A DNA stretch of 64,000 nt from Rhodococcus sp. RD6.2 (GCF_001040705.1 NZ_CVQP01000009.1:230139-294138); one strand, 5' to 3'. Positions 28,164 to 37,214 are shown, numbered from the stretch's first letter. Made by a program: numbers and translations. The notes: generated by a model not told the origin, from the sequence alone.

Positions 28164-28244
28164 CCTCACTCTGGAACGAGTCAAGACTTCGCGCCGGTGT
28201 TTCTTCGGATTTTCTCGCGGGAAACACATGCACGCAATCGTCTT

Positions 28245-28259
28245 TGACAATAGTTTTCA
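28245..28259 (+). promoter_or_regulatory. Zur box upstream of aztD
   Basis: TGACAAT-A-GTTTTCA on the plus strand (TGAAAAC-T-ATTGTCA on the other) is a 7-1-7 element close to the actinobacterial Zur consensus (TGAAAATnATTTTCA-like), with 5 of 7 half-site bases symmetrical. It ends 20 bases before the aztD start and overlaps a TTGACA -35-like hexamer (28244-28249), as expected for zinc-dependent repression. Confidence 0.72.
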
Positions 28260-28279
28260 TTAACGGTCAGGGTTGTCCC

Positions 28280-29500
28280 ATGACCTCACTCTTTCGGGTC
28301 GTCGTTCCGGCGGCGGCCCTCGCGATTCTGCTCACGGGCTGCGCAGCCTCGGCCGACGCGCCCGATCCCGAACCAACATCCACGGTGGCAGCGGCGCCGG
28401 CAGAGGTGTCGAAGGCCGCACCGCGGCTGGTTGTGACCCACCACGGCGGCGTCACGGTCCTCGATGCGTCGAGCCTCGACACCGTGGCCGAGTTCGAACT
28501 CGACGGCTTCACACGGCTCAACCCGGCGGGTGACGGTCGGCACGTCCTGCTCTCCGCCGGGTCCCAGTTCCGGGTGCTCGACACGGGTGCGTGGTCGGAG
28601 GCTCACGGTGACCACGCGCACCACTACACCGCCACGCCTGCGTTGGCGGCCTGGGCCTTCGACGCCGACAAACCCGGGCACGTCGTCCGGCACGGCGGAC
28701 GGACGACGCTGTTCGCCGACGGATCCGGGCGCGTGGAATCCTTCGATCCGCACGCATTGGCCGACGGTAGGCCCGAGGGCGCCGTCCATCAGACGCCGGA
28801 GGCGCACCACGGCGTCGCCGTCGACCTACCCGACGGCGGACTCGTCACGACGATCGGCGACTCCGAATCCCGCAGCGGCATCGTCGTTCTCGACCGCGAC
28901 CGCCGCGAGGTGACGCGCAACGAGCAGTGCCCTGGGGTGCACGGAGAGGCCGTCGCCGCGGACGGTGCGCTGGTCTTCGGATGTCAGGACGGCGTTCTCG
29001 TCCACCGCGACGGTGTCATCACGAAGGTGCCGAGCCCGGACGCATACGGGCGCATCGGAAATCAGGCGGGCAGCGAGGCGTCGCCGATCGTCCTCGGCGA
29101 CTACAAGACCGACCGCGACGCCGAGCTGGAGCGTCCCGAACGGGTGATGCTCGTCGACACCGTGACCCATCGGCTGACTCCGGTCGAACTCGGCACGAGC
29201 TACAGCTTCCGGTCGCTGGGTCGCGGGCCGCGGGGTGAGGCCCTCGTGCTCGGCACCGACGGTGCGCTTCACGTGATCGATCCCGTTGCCGCCACCGTCA
29301 CCCGCCGCATCGACGTCGTCGCTCCGTGGACCGAACCGCTCGAATGGCAGGATCCGCGACCGACGCTGTTCGTGGACGGTGACACCGCGTACGTGACCGA
29401 GCCTGCGACGAGGACCGTGCGTGCGGTGGATCTGACGACCGGCGCGGTGACGGCGAGTGCGGAGCTCGCCGTGACGCCCAACGAGATCTCCGGGGTCTAG
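28280..29500 (+). CDS. aztD: Zinc metallochaperone AztD (lipoprotein)
   Basis: A 406-residue exported beta-propeller. The signal ends in the lipobox LLTGC (Cys at about 20). The His/Asp-rich loop EAHGDHAHHY (about 113-122), PEAHHGVAV (about 174) and PGVHGEAV supply zinc ligands as in AztD proteins, which hand zinc to the binding protein of the AztABC importer outside the membrane. No aztABC genes are adjacent. The Zur box upstream indicates induction on zinc starvation. A strong hairpin follows the stop. Confidence 0.85.
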   Translation: MTSLFRVVVPAAALAILLTGCAASADAPDPEPTSTVAAAPAEVSKAAPRLVVTHHGGVTVLDASSLDTVAEFELDGFTRLNPAGDGRHVLLSAGSQFRVLDTGAWSEAHGDHAHHYTATPALAAWAFDADKPGHVVRHGGRTTLFADGSGRVESFDPHALADGRPEGAVHQTPEAHHGVAVDLPDGGLVTTIGDSESRSGIVVLDRDRREVTRNEQCPGVHGEAVAADGALVFGCQDGVLVHRDGVITKVPSPDAYGRIGNQAGSEASPIVLGDYKTDRDAELERPERVMLVDTVTHRLTPVELGTSYSFRSLGRGPRGEALVLGTDGALHVIDPVAATVTRRIDVVAPWTEPLEWQDPRPTLFVDGDTAYVTEPATRTVRAVDLTTGAVTASAELAVTPNEISGV

Positions 29501-29505
29501 GGACG

Positions 29506-29541
29506 CGTGTGGCCCCGACTCGAACGAGTCGGGGCCACACG
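29506..29541. terminator. Bidirectional terminator between aztD and hmp
   Basis: A perfect 17-bp stem (CGTGTGGCCCCGACTCG and its complement) with a 2-base loop, followed by TATTTT on the plus strand, lies between two convergent genes. Confidence 0.85.
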
Positions 29542-29551
29542 TATTTTCGGA

Positions 29552-30760
29552 TCAGCTCGCCGGAGTCCAGCTGTCGGGGCCGAAGACCTCGTAGTGGATC
29601 GCGGTCGCGGGAACCTGGCGCTCGATCAGGCTCTCGCGCACCGACTGCATGAACGGCAGCGGTCCGCACAGGTACACCTGCGTGCCGTCGGCGATGTCGA
29701 TGCCGGACAGGTCGGCGCGTCCGAGGTAGGTGTCCTCGTCCTGCGTGCGCTGTCCGAGGTCCTCGTACCACCGGTGGATCGTCGCGGACGGCAGCTGGCC
29801 GACGAGTTCGGTCAGCTCGGCGCGGTGCGCGTGGCGTGCGGGGGAGCGGTCGGCGTGCAGAACCGAGACCGGCCGGGTGGCAGAGGTGGCCGTGAGGTGG
29901 TTGAGGATGCCGATCATCGGTGTGCAGCCGATGCCTGCGGACACCAGCAGCAGCGGTGCGTCGCCCTCGTCGAGGACGAGGTCACCGAACGGGGTGGTCA
30001 CCGACAGGGTGTCGCCCTCGAAGACGTTCTCGTACAGGAAGTTCGAGACCTCGCCTGCCGGGTTGTCGCCGTCGACGGGGATGGCCTTGACGCTGATCTG
30101 CCAGTCGTCGGCGGTCGGGGATCCGACCAGGCTGTACTGGCGAATCTGTCGGGCACCGTCCGCGAGGTGCACGCCGACCGAGATGTACTGGCCCGGAAGG
30201 TAGTGCGGCAGCGGCGTGCCGTCGACCGAAGTCAGGACGAAGGACACGGTCTCGGCGGACTCGAGGACGCGTCGCGCGACCTTGACCTCGCGCCAAACCT
30301 TGCCGTCCTCGACGCCCGCGTCGGCGTAGAGCTTGTGCTCCATCGCGATGAGGGTGTTGGCCATCAGCCAATAGACCTCGTCCCACGCGGAGGCAACCTC
30401 CGGGGTGACGGCCTCGCCGAGTACCTCGACGATTGCCTCGAACAGGTACTTGTGGACGATCTCGTACTCGGGAGCCGTGATGCCGAGCGAGGCGTGCTTG
30501 TTCGCGATCCGGGACATGATCGCATCGATGTTGGCTGCGTCCTCGCTCACCTGCAGCGTCGCGAAGGCGGCGATGGAGCCGGCGAGTGCACGCTGCTGCT
30601 CGCCCTGCTTCTGGTTGCCGCGGTTGAAGAGGTCGCGCTCGAGCTCGGGGTGCGCGGCGAACATTTTGTTGTAGAAGAGCGGGGTGATGTCGCCGATGGC
30701 TGCCCCGACCGCGGGGAGGGTGGCGCGGATGACTTCGGTGGACGCTGCTGAGAGGCTCAT
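29552..30760 (-). CDS. hmp: Flavohaemoglobin (nitric oxide dioxygenase) Hmp
   Basis: A 402-residue globin-reductase fusion that converts NO and O2 to nitrate using NAD(P)H. The globin domain (1-140) has the proximal His in NKHASLG. The FAD domain (about 150-260) has RQYSL, and the NAD domain has LVSAGIGCTPM and YLCGPLPFM, ending with EVFGPD. The ATG is at 30760. A short inverted repeat in the AT-rich leader may be the NO-sensor site. Confidence 0.95.
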   Translation of the reverse strand: MSLSAASTEVIRATLPAVGAAIGDITPLFYNKMFAAHPELERDLFNRGNQKQGEQQRALAGSIAAFATLQVSEDAANIDAIMSRIANKHASLGITAPEYEIVHKYLFEAIVEVLGEAVTPEVASAWDEVYWLMANTLIAMEHKLYADAGVEDGKVWREVKVARRVLESAETVSFVLTSVDGTPLPHYLPGQYISVGVHLADGARQIRQYSLVGSPTADDWQISVKAIPVDGDNPAGEVSNFLYENVFEGDTLSVTTPFGDLVLDEGDAPLLLVSAGIGCTPMIGILNHLTATSATRPVSVLHADRSPARHAHRAELTELVGQLPSATIHRWYEDLGQRTQDEDTYLGRADLSGIDIADGTQVYLCGPLPFMQSVRESLIERQVPATAIHYEVFGPDSWTPAS

Positions 30761-30778
30761 GAACTGAAGCTATTTAAT

Positions 30779-30795
30779 TTGCATTTGAGGTGCAA
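30779..30795 (-). promoter_or_regulatory. Candidate NO-responsive operator upstream of hmp
   Basis: TTGCA and TGCAA face each other across 7 bases in an unusually AT-rich stretch 19 bases upstream of hmp. This resembles half-sites of NsrR-type regulators, but the match is partial and no regulator gene is nearby. Confidence 0.35.
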
Positions 30796-30834
30796 GATAG
30801 TGTGATTCAGGCCACCTCCGCGCCCTTTCGTCGG

Positions 30835-31734
30835 TCAGATCCAGGCGGCCAGGCGTCGGCGACTCGTGAACGTCCGCGTCGCGCCGGACAGTGGATCGAC
30901 GAAGCTCAGGGAGCGCGCGAGCAACTGAAGCGGAGTCGAATAGTCTTCGGGCGCAACGTCGTACAGCGTCGGGTAGAAGTTGTCGCCGACGATCGGGATG
31001 CCGAGCGAGTTCAGGTGGACCCGGAGCTGGTGCATTTTTCCCGTCCTGGGGAGCAGCCGATAGCGGGCGACCTCGCCCCTGGCCTCGATCAGCTCGACCC
31101 GGGTCTCCGCATTGGGCTCGCCCGCGACCTCGACGCACCGCAGTTCGCCGTCCGGCTTCACGATCCGGCTCCGTACGGTTGTCGGTAGGGGCAGGTTTGC
31201 GTCGAGCCCGGCGACCGCTTCGTATTCCTTGGTGACCTCTCGGTGCGCGAACAACTCCTGATAGGCCCTGCGCGCCTGCGGTCGGATCGTGAAGACGAGG
31301 ACACCGGCCGTCACCCGATCGAGCCGGTGCACCGGTGTCAGGTCCGGCAACTCCAGGTCGCGGCGCAGCCGGACGAGGGCCGACTCGACGACGTGTCGGC
31401 CACGCGGAGTGCTCGCCAGGAAATGAGGCTTGTCGACGACGAGGAGATCCTCGTCGCGGTGCAGGACGTCGATCTCGAACGGCACCCGCGGCTCCGTCGG
31501 CGGATCCCGGTAGAGGTACACGAACGAGTGTGCACGATAAGGGGTTTCGGCGGTGATCGCGGTCCCGGATCCGTCGACGACCTCGGCCGCTGCCACCTTC
31601 TCTCGCAGGCGCTCGCGGTCGTCCGGAAAACGTGCGAGCAGGTGATCGAGCACCGTGGCGCTGTCGCTGCCTGCGGGCAGCCGCAACCGGGTCGGGTTGA
31701 GGCCGTCACGCACGGGCAGCGGAGCGGAAGGCAC
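30835..31734 (-). CDS. RluA-family pseudouridine synthase
   Basis: A 299-residue pseudouridine synthase. The catalytic Asp is in HRLDRVTAGVLVF (about 138; the family usually has TSG where this has TAG), followed by TKEYEAVAG and a late RTGKMHQLRVHLNSLGIPIVGD block. The start is GTG at 31734. The RNA substrate cannot be told from sequence alone. Confidence 0.88.
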   Translation of the reverse strand: MPSAPLPVRDGLNPTRLRLPAGSDSATVLDHLLARFPDDRERLREKVAAAEVVDGSGTAITAETPYRAHSFVYLYRDPPTEPRVPFEIDVLHRDEDLLVVDKPHFLASTPRGRHVVESALVRLRRDLELPDLTPVHRLDRVTAGVLVFTIRPQARRAYQELFAHREVTKEYEAVAGLDANLPLPTTVRSRIVKPDGELRCVEVAGEPNAETRVELIEARGEVARYRLLPRTGKMHQLRVHLNSLGIPIVGDNFYPTLYDVAPEDYSTPLQLLARSLSFVDPLSGATRTFTSRRRLAAWI

Positions 31735-31882
31735 AGTCCAAAGGTAGGCGCAACGGCCCCCGGGCGCGAACCTGTAGCCGTTGACCTGCCCCTGGTGAGC
31801 CGTTACCCTCCGGTAGGTTTTCTGTGGTGCCGGTCATGGTGTGCTGCTCCCGGTGCCCGCCGACACGGAGGGGGCATCCGGG

Positions 31883-33913
31883 GTGCGCGTGCAGGGGAAG
31901 ATACTCGGTGCGGTCGTGACCGCGCTGGCGATCGGGGTCGGAATCGCAGGCGGCCCCGCCGTTGCGATCGCGGATCCCACCGGCGGAGCGGCGGCGCAGC
32001 AGTGGCTGGCCACCGCCGTCGAGGCCCCGAAACATCCCGGCGTCGCGATCGAATGGGACGTTCCGATCACCATGAGCGACGGCACCGTGCTGCGCGCCAA
32101 CGTGTATCGGCCCGCCGACGCCTCCGGACGCGCCATCGGCGAGAAGCTGCCCACCATTCTCAATGTCACTCCGTACACGAAGCTCGTCAGTGCCGTCGCC
32201 GACGCGGGGCTGTCGCTGCCCGGAGTCGGCGAGAACCTGATCGCCTTCCTCAATGAACTGAATCTCACCGGGACGCCCCTCGACGGGATCCCGGAGCTCA
32301 CCGGAATGGTCGCCGGTGGCGGGATGAAGGCGTTCGGGGTCAATCGCCCGCTGGTGCAGAGCGGTTACGTGCAGGTCGTCGTCGACGCCCGCGGCACGGG
32401 GTTCTCGCAGGGCATGTGGGACGTCCTCGGCCCCCGTGAGCAGCAGGACAGCGTCGAGCTCGTCGACTGGGCGAGCAAGCAGTCGTGGGCGAACGGCAAG
32501 GTCGGCATGGGCGGCGTCTCGTACTCCGGGATCAACTCGGTGCAGGCCGCGGGTCATCGGCCACCCGCGCTCGAGGCGATCTTTCCCGTGGAACCGGGCA
32601 ACGACCTGATCCGCGACATCGTCGGCACCGGTGGTGGCCTCGGCGTCGGCTTCATGCCACTGTGGCTGTCGCTGGTGAACGGCACCAAACTCATTCCGAA
32701 CGCCCAGGACCTGTTGCGGGGCACGGTGGATCAGCGGTGGGTGGCCGATCGGCTCGCCAACCCCGGCACGTTGCTTCCCGAACTGGTGCAGGCGATGTCC
32801 GCTCCGACGGTCGGCGAGATCTCGCCGACCACGCTCGACGTCGCGCAGGACGGACCGTTCTATCAGCAGCGGCTCGCGAACCTGAGTGCGATCGAGGTGC
32901 CGACGATGGTCTTCGGCGGCTGGCACGACATCTTCGCCAACAGCGAGCCCCGTATCTACAACGGCATCGACCTGCCGCCGGGCGAGAAGCAACTCGTCAT
33001 GGGCGAGACGTATCACCTCAACCCGGGCCAGGGATTCGGTACCCCGGGCGCGCCGCCCCGCATCGACGTCCTCGAGCGCGCGTGGTTCGACAAGTGGCTC
33101 AAGGGAATCGACAACGGAATCGACGAATACGGGCCGGTGACGCTGCTCCAGCAGGGCGGCGGATGGACGACGACGGACCAGTTCCCGAGGGCAGGTGTCG
33201 AGTACGAGCGGCTGTACCTGTCGGCGGCGCCGAGCGGTACCGCCGGCCACAGCGTCCACGACGGCAGCCTCGCCGCCGACAAACCCGCCGACAGTGCCCG
33301 GCTGACCGTCGCACCCGGTTTGCGCAGCCTGTGCTCCCGGGACTCGGCACAGGGCACCGCGGGCGCAACCGTGATCCTCGGATCAGTGTGCACCAAGGAC
33401 TCTCGGGTCCAGGAGGGCGACGGTCTGACGTTCACCGGGGCGCCGGTCACCGAACCGACGGCGATCTCGGGCCCGATCAACGTGCGCCTCAACACGGTGC
33501 ACGACGCGACGGACGGCTTCTGGGCTGTGACGCTCAACGACGTCGCACCCGACGGCCGGTCCACGGTGCTGAGCAACGGTGCACTCACGTCCTCGCTCCG
33601 CGCCGTCGACGACTCGAAGTCGACGAAGGCTCCGAACGGTGACTACGTGGATGCTCATCACCGCCTCTCGCTGGAATCGCGACAGCCGACGGTTCCGGGT
33701 GAGCCGACGGTGCTCGACGTGAAGCTGCTGGCGACCGACGCGATTCTGCAGCCCGGTCACCGCCTGCGGGTCGACGTGTATGCACTCAGCGCCCCGCGGT
33801 ACCTGCCGCTCGGACCGATGCGCTCGGACAGCGCGTTGCGACCGCAGCACCTGCAGCTGGACCCGAATCAGCCGAGCTTCGTCACCTACCCGACCGTTGG
33901 TGTCGAACGCTGA
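31883..33913 (+). CDS. Secreted CocE/NonD-family hydrolase
   Basis: A 676-residue exported alpha/beta hydrolase of the X-Pro dipeptidyl-peptidase (S15)/cocaine esterase class. A signal segment (about 5-33) ends near AVAIA. The nucleophile lies in GGVSYSGIN (about 216), after the oxyanion-region VVDARGTGFSQG. The GGWHDIF segment carries the catalytic Asp and ETYHLNPG a candidate His. The C-terminal jelly-roll domain (about 420-676) is typical. GTG at 31883 is chosen for the GGAGGGGG 8 bases before it. Probable role: ester or amide hydrolysis outside the cell. Confidence 0.85.
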   Translation: MRVQGKILGAVVTALAIGVGIAGGPAVAIADPTGGAAAQQWLATAVEAPKHPGVAIEWDVPITMSDGTVLRANVYRPADASGRAIGEKLPTILNVTPYTKLVSAVADAGLSLPGVGENLIAFLNELNLTGTPLDGIPELTGMVAGGGMKAFGVNRPLVQSGYVQVVVDARGTGFSQGMWDVLGPREQQDSVELVDWASKQSWANGKVGMGGVSYSGINSVQAAGHRPPALEAIFPVEPGNDLIRDIVGTGGGLGVGFMPLWLSLVNGTKLIPNAQDLLRGTVDQRWVADRLANPGTLLPELVQAMSAPTVGEISPTTLDVAQDGPFYQQRLANLSAIEVPTMVFGGWHDIFANSEPRIYNGIDLPPGEKQLVMGETYHLNPGQGFGTPGAPPRIDVLERAWFDKWLKGIDNGIDEYGPVTLLQQGGGWTTTDQFPRAGVEYERLYLSAAPSGTAGHSVHDGSLAADKPADSARLTVAPGLRSLCSRDSAQGTAGATVILGSVCTKDSRVQEGDGLTFTGAPVTEPTAISGPINVRLNTVHDATDGFWAVTLNDVAPDGRSTVLSNGALTSSLRAVDDSKSTKAPNGDYVDAHHRLSLESRQPTVPGEPTVLDVKLLATDAILQPGHRLRVDVYALSAPRYLPLGPMRSDSALRPQHLQLDPNQPSFVTYPTVGVER

Positions 33914-33922
33914 ATCCGATGG

Positions 33923-33961
33923 GTTTCCGGGGGTCCGCTGGTGTGCTGCCGGACCGGAAAC
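33923..33961 (+). terminator. Hairpin after the CocE-family gene
   Basis: GTTTCCGG pairs with CCGGAAAC, with an inner GTCCG/CGGAC extension, 9 bases after the stop codon. Confidence 0.5.
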
Positions 33962-34108
33962 GCCCAGGTGCGCGAGTCAGCGGTGTCCCATCCGGATCTG
34001 CGCAGGTGTGATTGTTTTCGTTCGAGGCCGAGGGTGCGCTCGTTCCGGTAACGTCCGCCGGGCAATCGATGCCGATCGGCGGCATCAGACGTACGAGAGG
34101 GGACCAGC

Positions 34109-34246
34109 ATGGCGCTGGGTTACATTGCCGACGAGACGACGCCCGAGGACGGGGCCGCCGGCTCGTCCATCCTCAGCATCATCGAGGTGATCAATTGGAT
34201 CAGCGCCCATACGGTGGCCGGAGGCGTGACCCCCCCGCCGCTGTAG
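34109..34246 (+). CDS. 45-residue microprotein of unknown function
   Basis: ATG at 34109, preceded by GAGAGGGGACC, encodes MALGYIADETTPEDG, an acidic front, then a hydrophobic helix (SSILSIIEVINWISAHTV) and a Pro end (TPPPL). It is followed by a perfect 16-bp hairpin, so it looks like an independent short transcription unit in the 413-base gap between the CocE gene and the convergent oxidoreductase. No signal peptide is evident. The family is not recognised; the ribosome site plus terminator are the main support. Confidence 0.55.
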   Translation: MALGYIADETTPEDGAAGSSILSIIEVINWISAHTVAGGVTPPPL

Positions 34247-34263
34247 ACCGCGGGTAGGCATCC

Positions 34264-34305
34264 CGATGGGAGGGGGCGCGGAGCGATCTGCGCCCCCTCC
34301 CATCG
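34264..34305. terminator. Strong terminator between the microprotein and the oxidoreductase
   Basis: A perfect 16-bp stem (CGATGGGAGGGGGCGC with GCGCCCCCTCCCATCG) and 10-base loop lie between convergent genes. Confidence 0.75.
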
Positions 34306-34326
34306 TGCGTTGGGTCCCGTCCGGGG

Positions 34327-35430
34327 TCAGGTCGGGTTCGTGACCCGTACCGACCGACCCTCGGTTGCCGAGAGCCGGATGGCATCCATCACCGCTTGCC
34401 CGGCGACCCCGTCCGCGAAGGTGGCCGGCCGCGGCTCGTGCGCCCCGATCGGCTCGCCGAGGATCCGGCGACGGAAGGTGTCCGCGAGCCGGGTGTACGG
34501 CGCGCGGTCGATCCCGGAGGCGTGCAGCCAGTCGTAGGTGGTCGAGAACAGGTCGAACGGCGGCGGCACCGGTGCAGGGCTGACGAGATCGTCCGGAACC
34601 GGTACGTCGCGTTCGCCGGACGCGTCGGCGTGCCGGAGGGTCTGGCCCTCGAACCACAGCGTGCCTGCGGTTCCCGCGACCCGGGTCGTCATCATCAGCG
34701 GGCCCCATGCCCCGACAGTGCTCTGCAGCACCCCGTCCACTCCTGTGACGGTCCGGAAGTGCACCGTGAACGAGTCCTCGGCTGTCTGGCCGCGGTCGGC
34801 CACCACAGGTAGTCCGGCGCTGACCGTATCGAATTCTCCCAGCGTGTAACGGATCTGGTCGATCATGTGAGTTCCCTGCGCGCCCAGCCAGCCACCGCCG
34901 GAGGCGCCGTCGGTCCACCAATCGGGCGCCTCGGCGCCGTCCGCGGCGAACATCGGCAGGTGGAGGAGGAACGTGCCCAGCTTGGGGGTACCGATCGAGC
35001 CCGCGGCAACCTCCCGCGCCAGCAATGCCTGAGGCGTCGCGTAACGGAACTCTGTTCCCACCTGGTGCACGACACCGGCTCGATCCGCCGCGTCGAGCAT
35101 CGTGCGCGCCTGCGACAGGTCCGCGGCGAACGGCTTCTCGCAGACCACGTGCAGGCCGTGACCGACCGCTTCGATCACCAGGTCGGCATGGGTGTGCGGG
35201 GGAGTGGCAACGGTGACGGCGTCGATCTGCGTCAACTCCATCGCCTCGGACAGTGAGGTCGCCGCGTGCGGGATGTCGAAGCGCTTCGCCCGCGCCGCGG
35301 TGCGTTCGCGATCGCGGCCGATCAGGACGCGAACGTCGAAGCCGGCGTCGCGGAAGGCGGGAACGTGTGTGATACACCCGAATCCGGTTCCGATGACGGC
35401 GAGTCCGAGGGGTGTCTGGGGGTCGGTCAT
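34327..35430 (-). CDS. Gfo/Idh/MocA-family oxidoreductase
   Basis: A 367-residue NAD(P)-dependent dehydrogenase of the sugar/inositol type: Rossmann motif GLAVIGTGFGCITHVPAF (about 9-26), VATPPHTHADLVIEA, the conserved EKPFA (about 98), and a C-terminal beta-sheet dimer domain. The start MTDPQTPLG at 35430 is chosen over a longer frame. The substrate is unknown. It is divergent from the SDR gene 83 bases away. Confidence 0.85.
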   Translation of the reverse strand: MTDPQTPLGLAVIGTGFGCITHVPAFRDAGFDVRVLIGRDRERTAARAKRFDIPHAATSLSEAMELTQIDAVTVATPPHTHADLVIEAVGHGLHVVCEKPFAADLSQARTMLDAADRAGVVHQVGTEFRYATPQALLAREVAAGSIGTPKLGTFLLHLPMFAADGAEAPDWWTDGASGGGWLGAQGTHMIDQIRYTLGEFDTVSAGLPVVADRGQTAEDSFTVHFRTVTGVDGVLQSTVGAWGPLMMTTRVAGTAGTLWFEGQTLRHADASGERDVPVPDDLVSPAPVPPPFDLFSTTYDWLHASGIDRAPYTRLADTFRRRILGEPIGAHEPRPATFADGVAGQAVMDAIRLSATEGRSVRVTNPT

Positions 35431-35513
35431 GTCACGCGACGATAGCCGGTGCCTGTTTCGGTCGGCGGGTGTTCTCACGTCCCGGGAACCGCTGACCCAC
35501 GTAGGCTGGCGAC

Positions 35514-36428
35514 ATGGCGAAATGGACTGCGCGTGACATTGCCGATCAAACGGGACGCACCGTCGTCGTCACCGGAGCGAACAGCGGACTCGGGGCGGAA
35601 GCGGCGAAGGCACTCGGGGCCGCGGGCGCGACCGTGATCCTGGCCTGCCGCAACGTCGACAAGGCCGCCCCTGTGGCCGCGGCGATCGGCGCGAACGCCG
35701 AGGTGCGCCGCCTCGACCTCGCGGACCTGTCGTCGGTACGGGACTTTGCGGCCGGCGTCGACACGGTCGACGTCCTGATCAACAACGCGGGTGTGATGGG
35801 GGTACCGCAGTCCACGACCGCGGACGGCTTCGAGATGCAGTTCGGGACCAACCACCTCGGGCACTTTGCACTCACCGGGCTGCTGCTGGACCGCGTCACC
35901 GACTGTGTCGTGACGATGTCCAGCCTGATGCACCGGATCGGCACGATCAACGTCGACGATCCGAATTGGCAGCACCGCCGCTACGGCAGGTGGCCGGCGT
36001 ACGGGCAGTCCAAGCTGGCGAATCTGATGTTCGCCTACGAACTCGATCGTCGACTCGCTGCCGCTGGGTCCACCGTGAAATCGCTTGCCGCGCACCCCGG
36101 GTACGCGTCCACGGGATTGCAGGGCCACACGCAGTCGGTCTGGGACCGGCTCATGGGAGTCGGCAACCTGTTCGCGCAGAACGCCGAGATGGGCGCGCTC
36201 CCCGAGTTGTATGCGGCGACCGCCCCGTCCGCGGTGTCGGGCAGCTACCTCGGTCCCGACGGACCGTTCGAGCAGCGGGGGTATCCCAAGGTGGTGGGAT
36301 CGTCCGGCAAGTCCCGTGATCGCGCCGTCGCGGCGTCGCTGTGGGGTTTGTCGGAACGGCTCACCGGCGTCACCTACCGGTTCGCGAAGTCGTCCGGGCT
36401 CGGGGAAGTGAGTGTCCTCGGGGAGTGA
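35514..36428 (+). CDS. Short-chain dehydrogenase/reductase (retinol-dehydrogenase-like)
   Basis: A 304-residue SDR: cofactor motif VVVTGANSGLGAEAAKAL (about 17-34), NNAGVMG (about 90), catalytic Ser in VVTMSSLMHR and YGQSK with the Tyr-Lys pair (about 163). The NHLGHFALTGLLL segment places it near the WW-domain oxidoreductase/protochlorophyllide-reductase-like SDRs common in actinobacteria. The substrate is unknown. Confidence 0.88.
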   Translation: MAKWTARDIADQTGRTVVVTGANSGLGAEAAKALGAAGATVILACRNVDKAAPVAAAIGANAEVRRLDLADLSSVRDFAAGVDTVDVLINNAGVMGVPQSTTADGFEMQFGTNHLGHFALTGLLLDRVTDCVVTMSSLMHRIGTINVDDPNWQHRRYGRWPAYGQSKLANLMFAYELDRRLAAAGSTVKSLAAHPGYASTGLQGHTQSVWDRLMGVGNLFAQNAEMGALPELYAATAPSAVSGSYLGPDGPFEQRGYPKVVGSSGKSRDRAVAASLWGLSERLTGVTYRFAKSSGLGEVSVLGE

Positions 36429-36481
36429 TTTCACTCGTATCGGGCGAGGCGGTGTGACGCCGTCCGAAATACGGTCGCGTC

Positions 36482-37138
36482 ATGGGTGCAGTCATCGGTG
36501 ATCTTCTTCCCCTCGCGGTCGGTGTGGCGATCTCGCCGATTCCGATCGTCGCGGCGATCCTCATGTTGCTGTCGGCGAACGCGGGCAGTGCGAGCGTGGG
36601 TTTCGGCATCGGCTGGGTCGTCGGGATCGTCGCCGCGACGGGTATCTTCATCCTCCTCGCAGGCACGGTCGGGGCATCGGACGACGACGGGTCGTCCTCG
36701 GTCTCGTGGCTCAAGGTGATCCTCGGTGCCCTGCTGGTGGTGCTCGCGGCCAAGCAGTGGCGGGAGCGCGGGGACACGTCCACCCCGAAGTGGATGGAGG
36801 CGATCGATCAGCTGACGTTGCCGAAGGCGGCCGGTCTCGGTGTCGTGCTGGCCGCGGTGAACCCGAAGAACCTGCTCCTGTGTGTGTCCGCGGGCGTCAC
36901 CATCGGTGCCGGTGGGCTGGATGGCGGCGGCGAGGTGGTCGCGCTGGTGGTGTTCACAGTGCTGGCGGCGTCGACGGTGGTGATCCCGGTCGTGGGGTAC
37001 GCATTGGCTGCGGACCGGTTGCGTGAGCCGCTCGCGTCCGCGAAGACTTGGCTGCAGGCCCAGAACCACCAGGTGATGGCCATCGTGCTTCTCGTCATGG
37101 GCGCCGTGGTGATCGGCAAGGGCCTAGGCGGATTCTGA
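36482..37138 (+). CDS. GAP-family membrane protein (Sap-like)
   Basis: A 218-residue protein with six predicted spans and the conserved front AVGVAISPIPIVAAILML and the mid-protein VNPKNLLL motif. These mark the GAP/Sap (sulfolipid-1-addressing protein) family, related to LysE-type exporters and implicated in glycolipid export in mycobacteria. The cargo here is unknown. Confidence 0.8.
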   Translation: MGAVIGDLLPLAVGVAISPIPIVAAILMLLSANAGSASVGFGIGWVVGIVAATGIFILLAGTVGASDDDGSSSVSWLKVILGALLVVLAAKQWRERGDTSTPKWMEAIDQLTLPKAAGLGVVLAAVNPKNLLLCVSAGVTIGAGGLDGGGEVVALVVFTVLAASTVVIPVVGYALAADRLREPLASAKTWLQAQNHQVMAIVLLVMGAVVIGKGLGGF

Positions 37139-37145
37139 GAACGGC

Positions 37146-37196
37146 TTCGGCCCGGAAGTCGTTTCCGCCGTGGCGGATCCTCGCTTCCGAGCCGAA
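37146..37196. terminator. Inverted repeat between GAP gene and ohr
   Basis: TTCGGCCCGGAAG and CTTCCGAGCCGAA pair with one mismatch around a 25-base loop, between convergent stops. Confidence 0.5.
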
Positions 37197-37214
37197 TCGT
37201 CGGTCCTCGTTCCG

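Noticed and set aside
28245-28259. Reading the aztD upstream box as a FurA site
   Set aside because: The 7-1-7 TGA...TCA form and the zinc-chaperone target fit Zur better. FurA in this group acts at its own promoter close to 28150.
29506-29541. 17-bp hairpin as a possible attachment or recombination site
   Set aside because: Its place between two convergent stops and the T-rich tail are explained by a bidirectional terminator.
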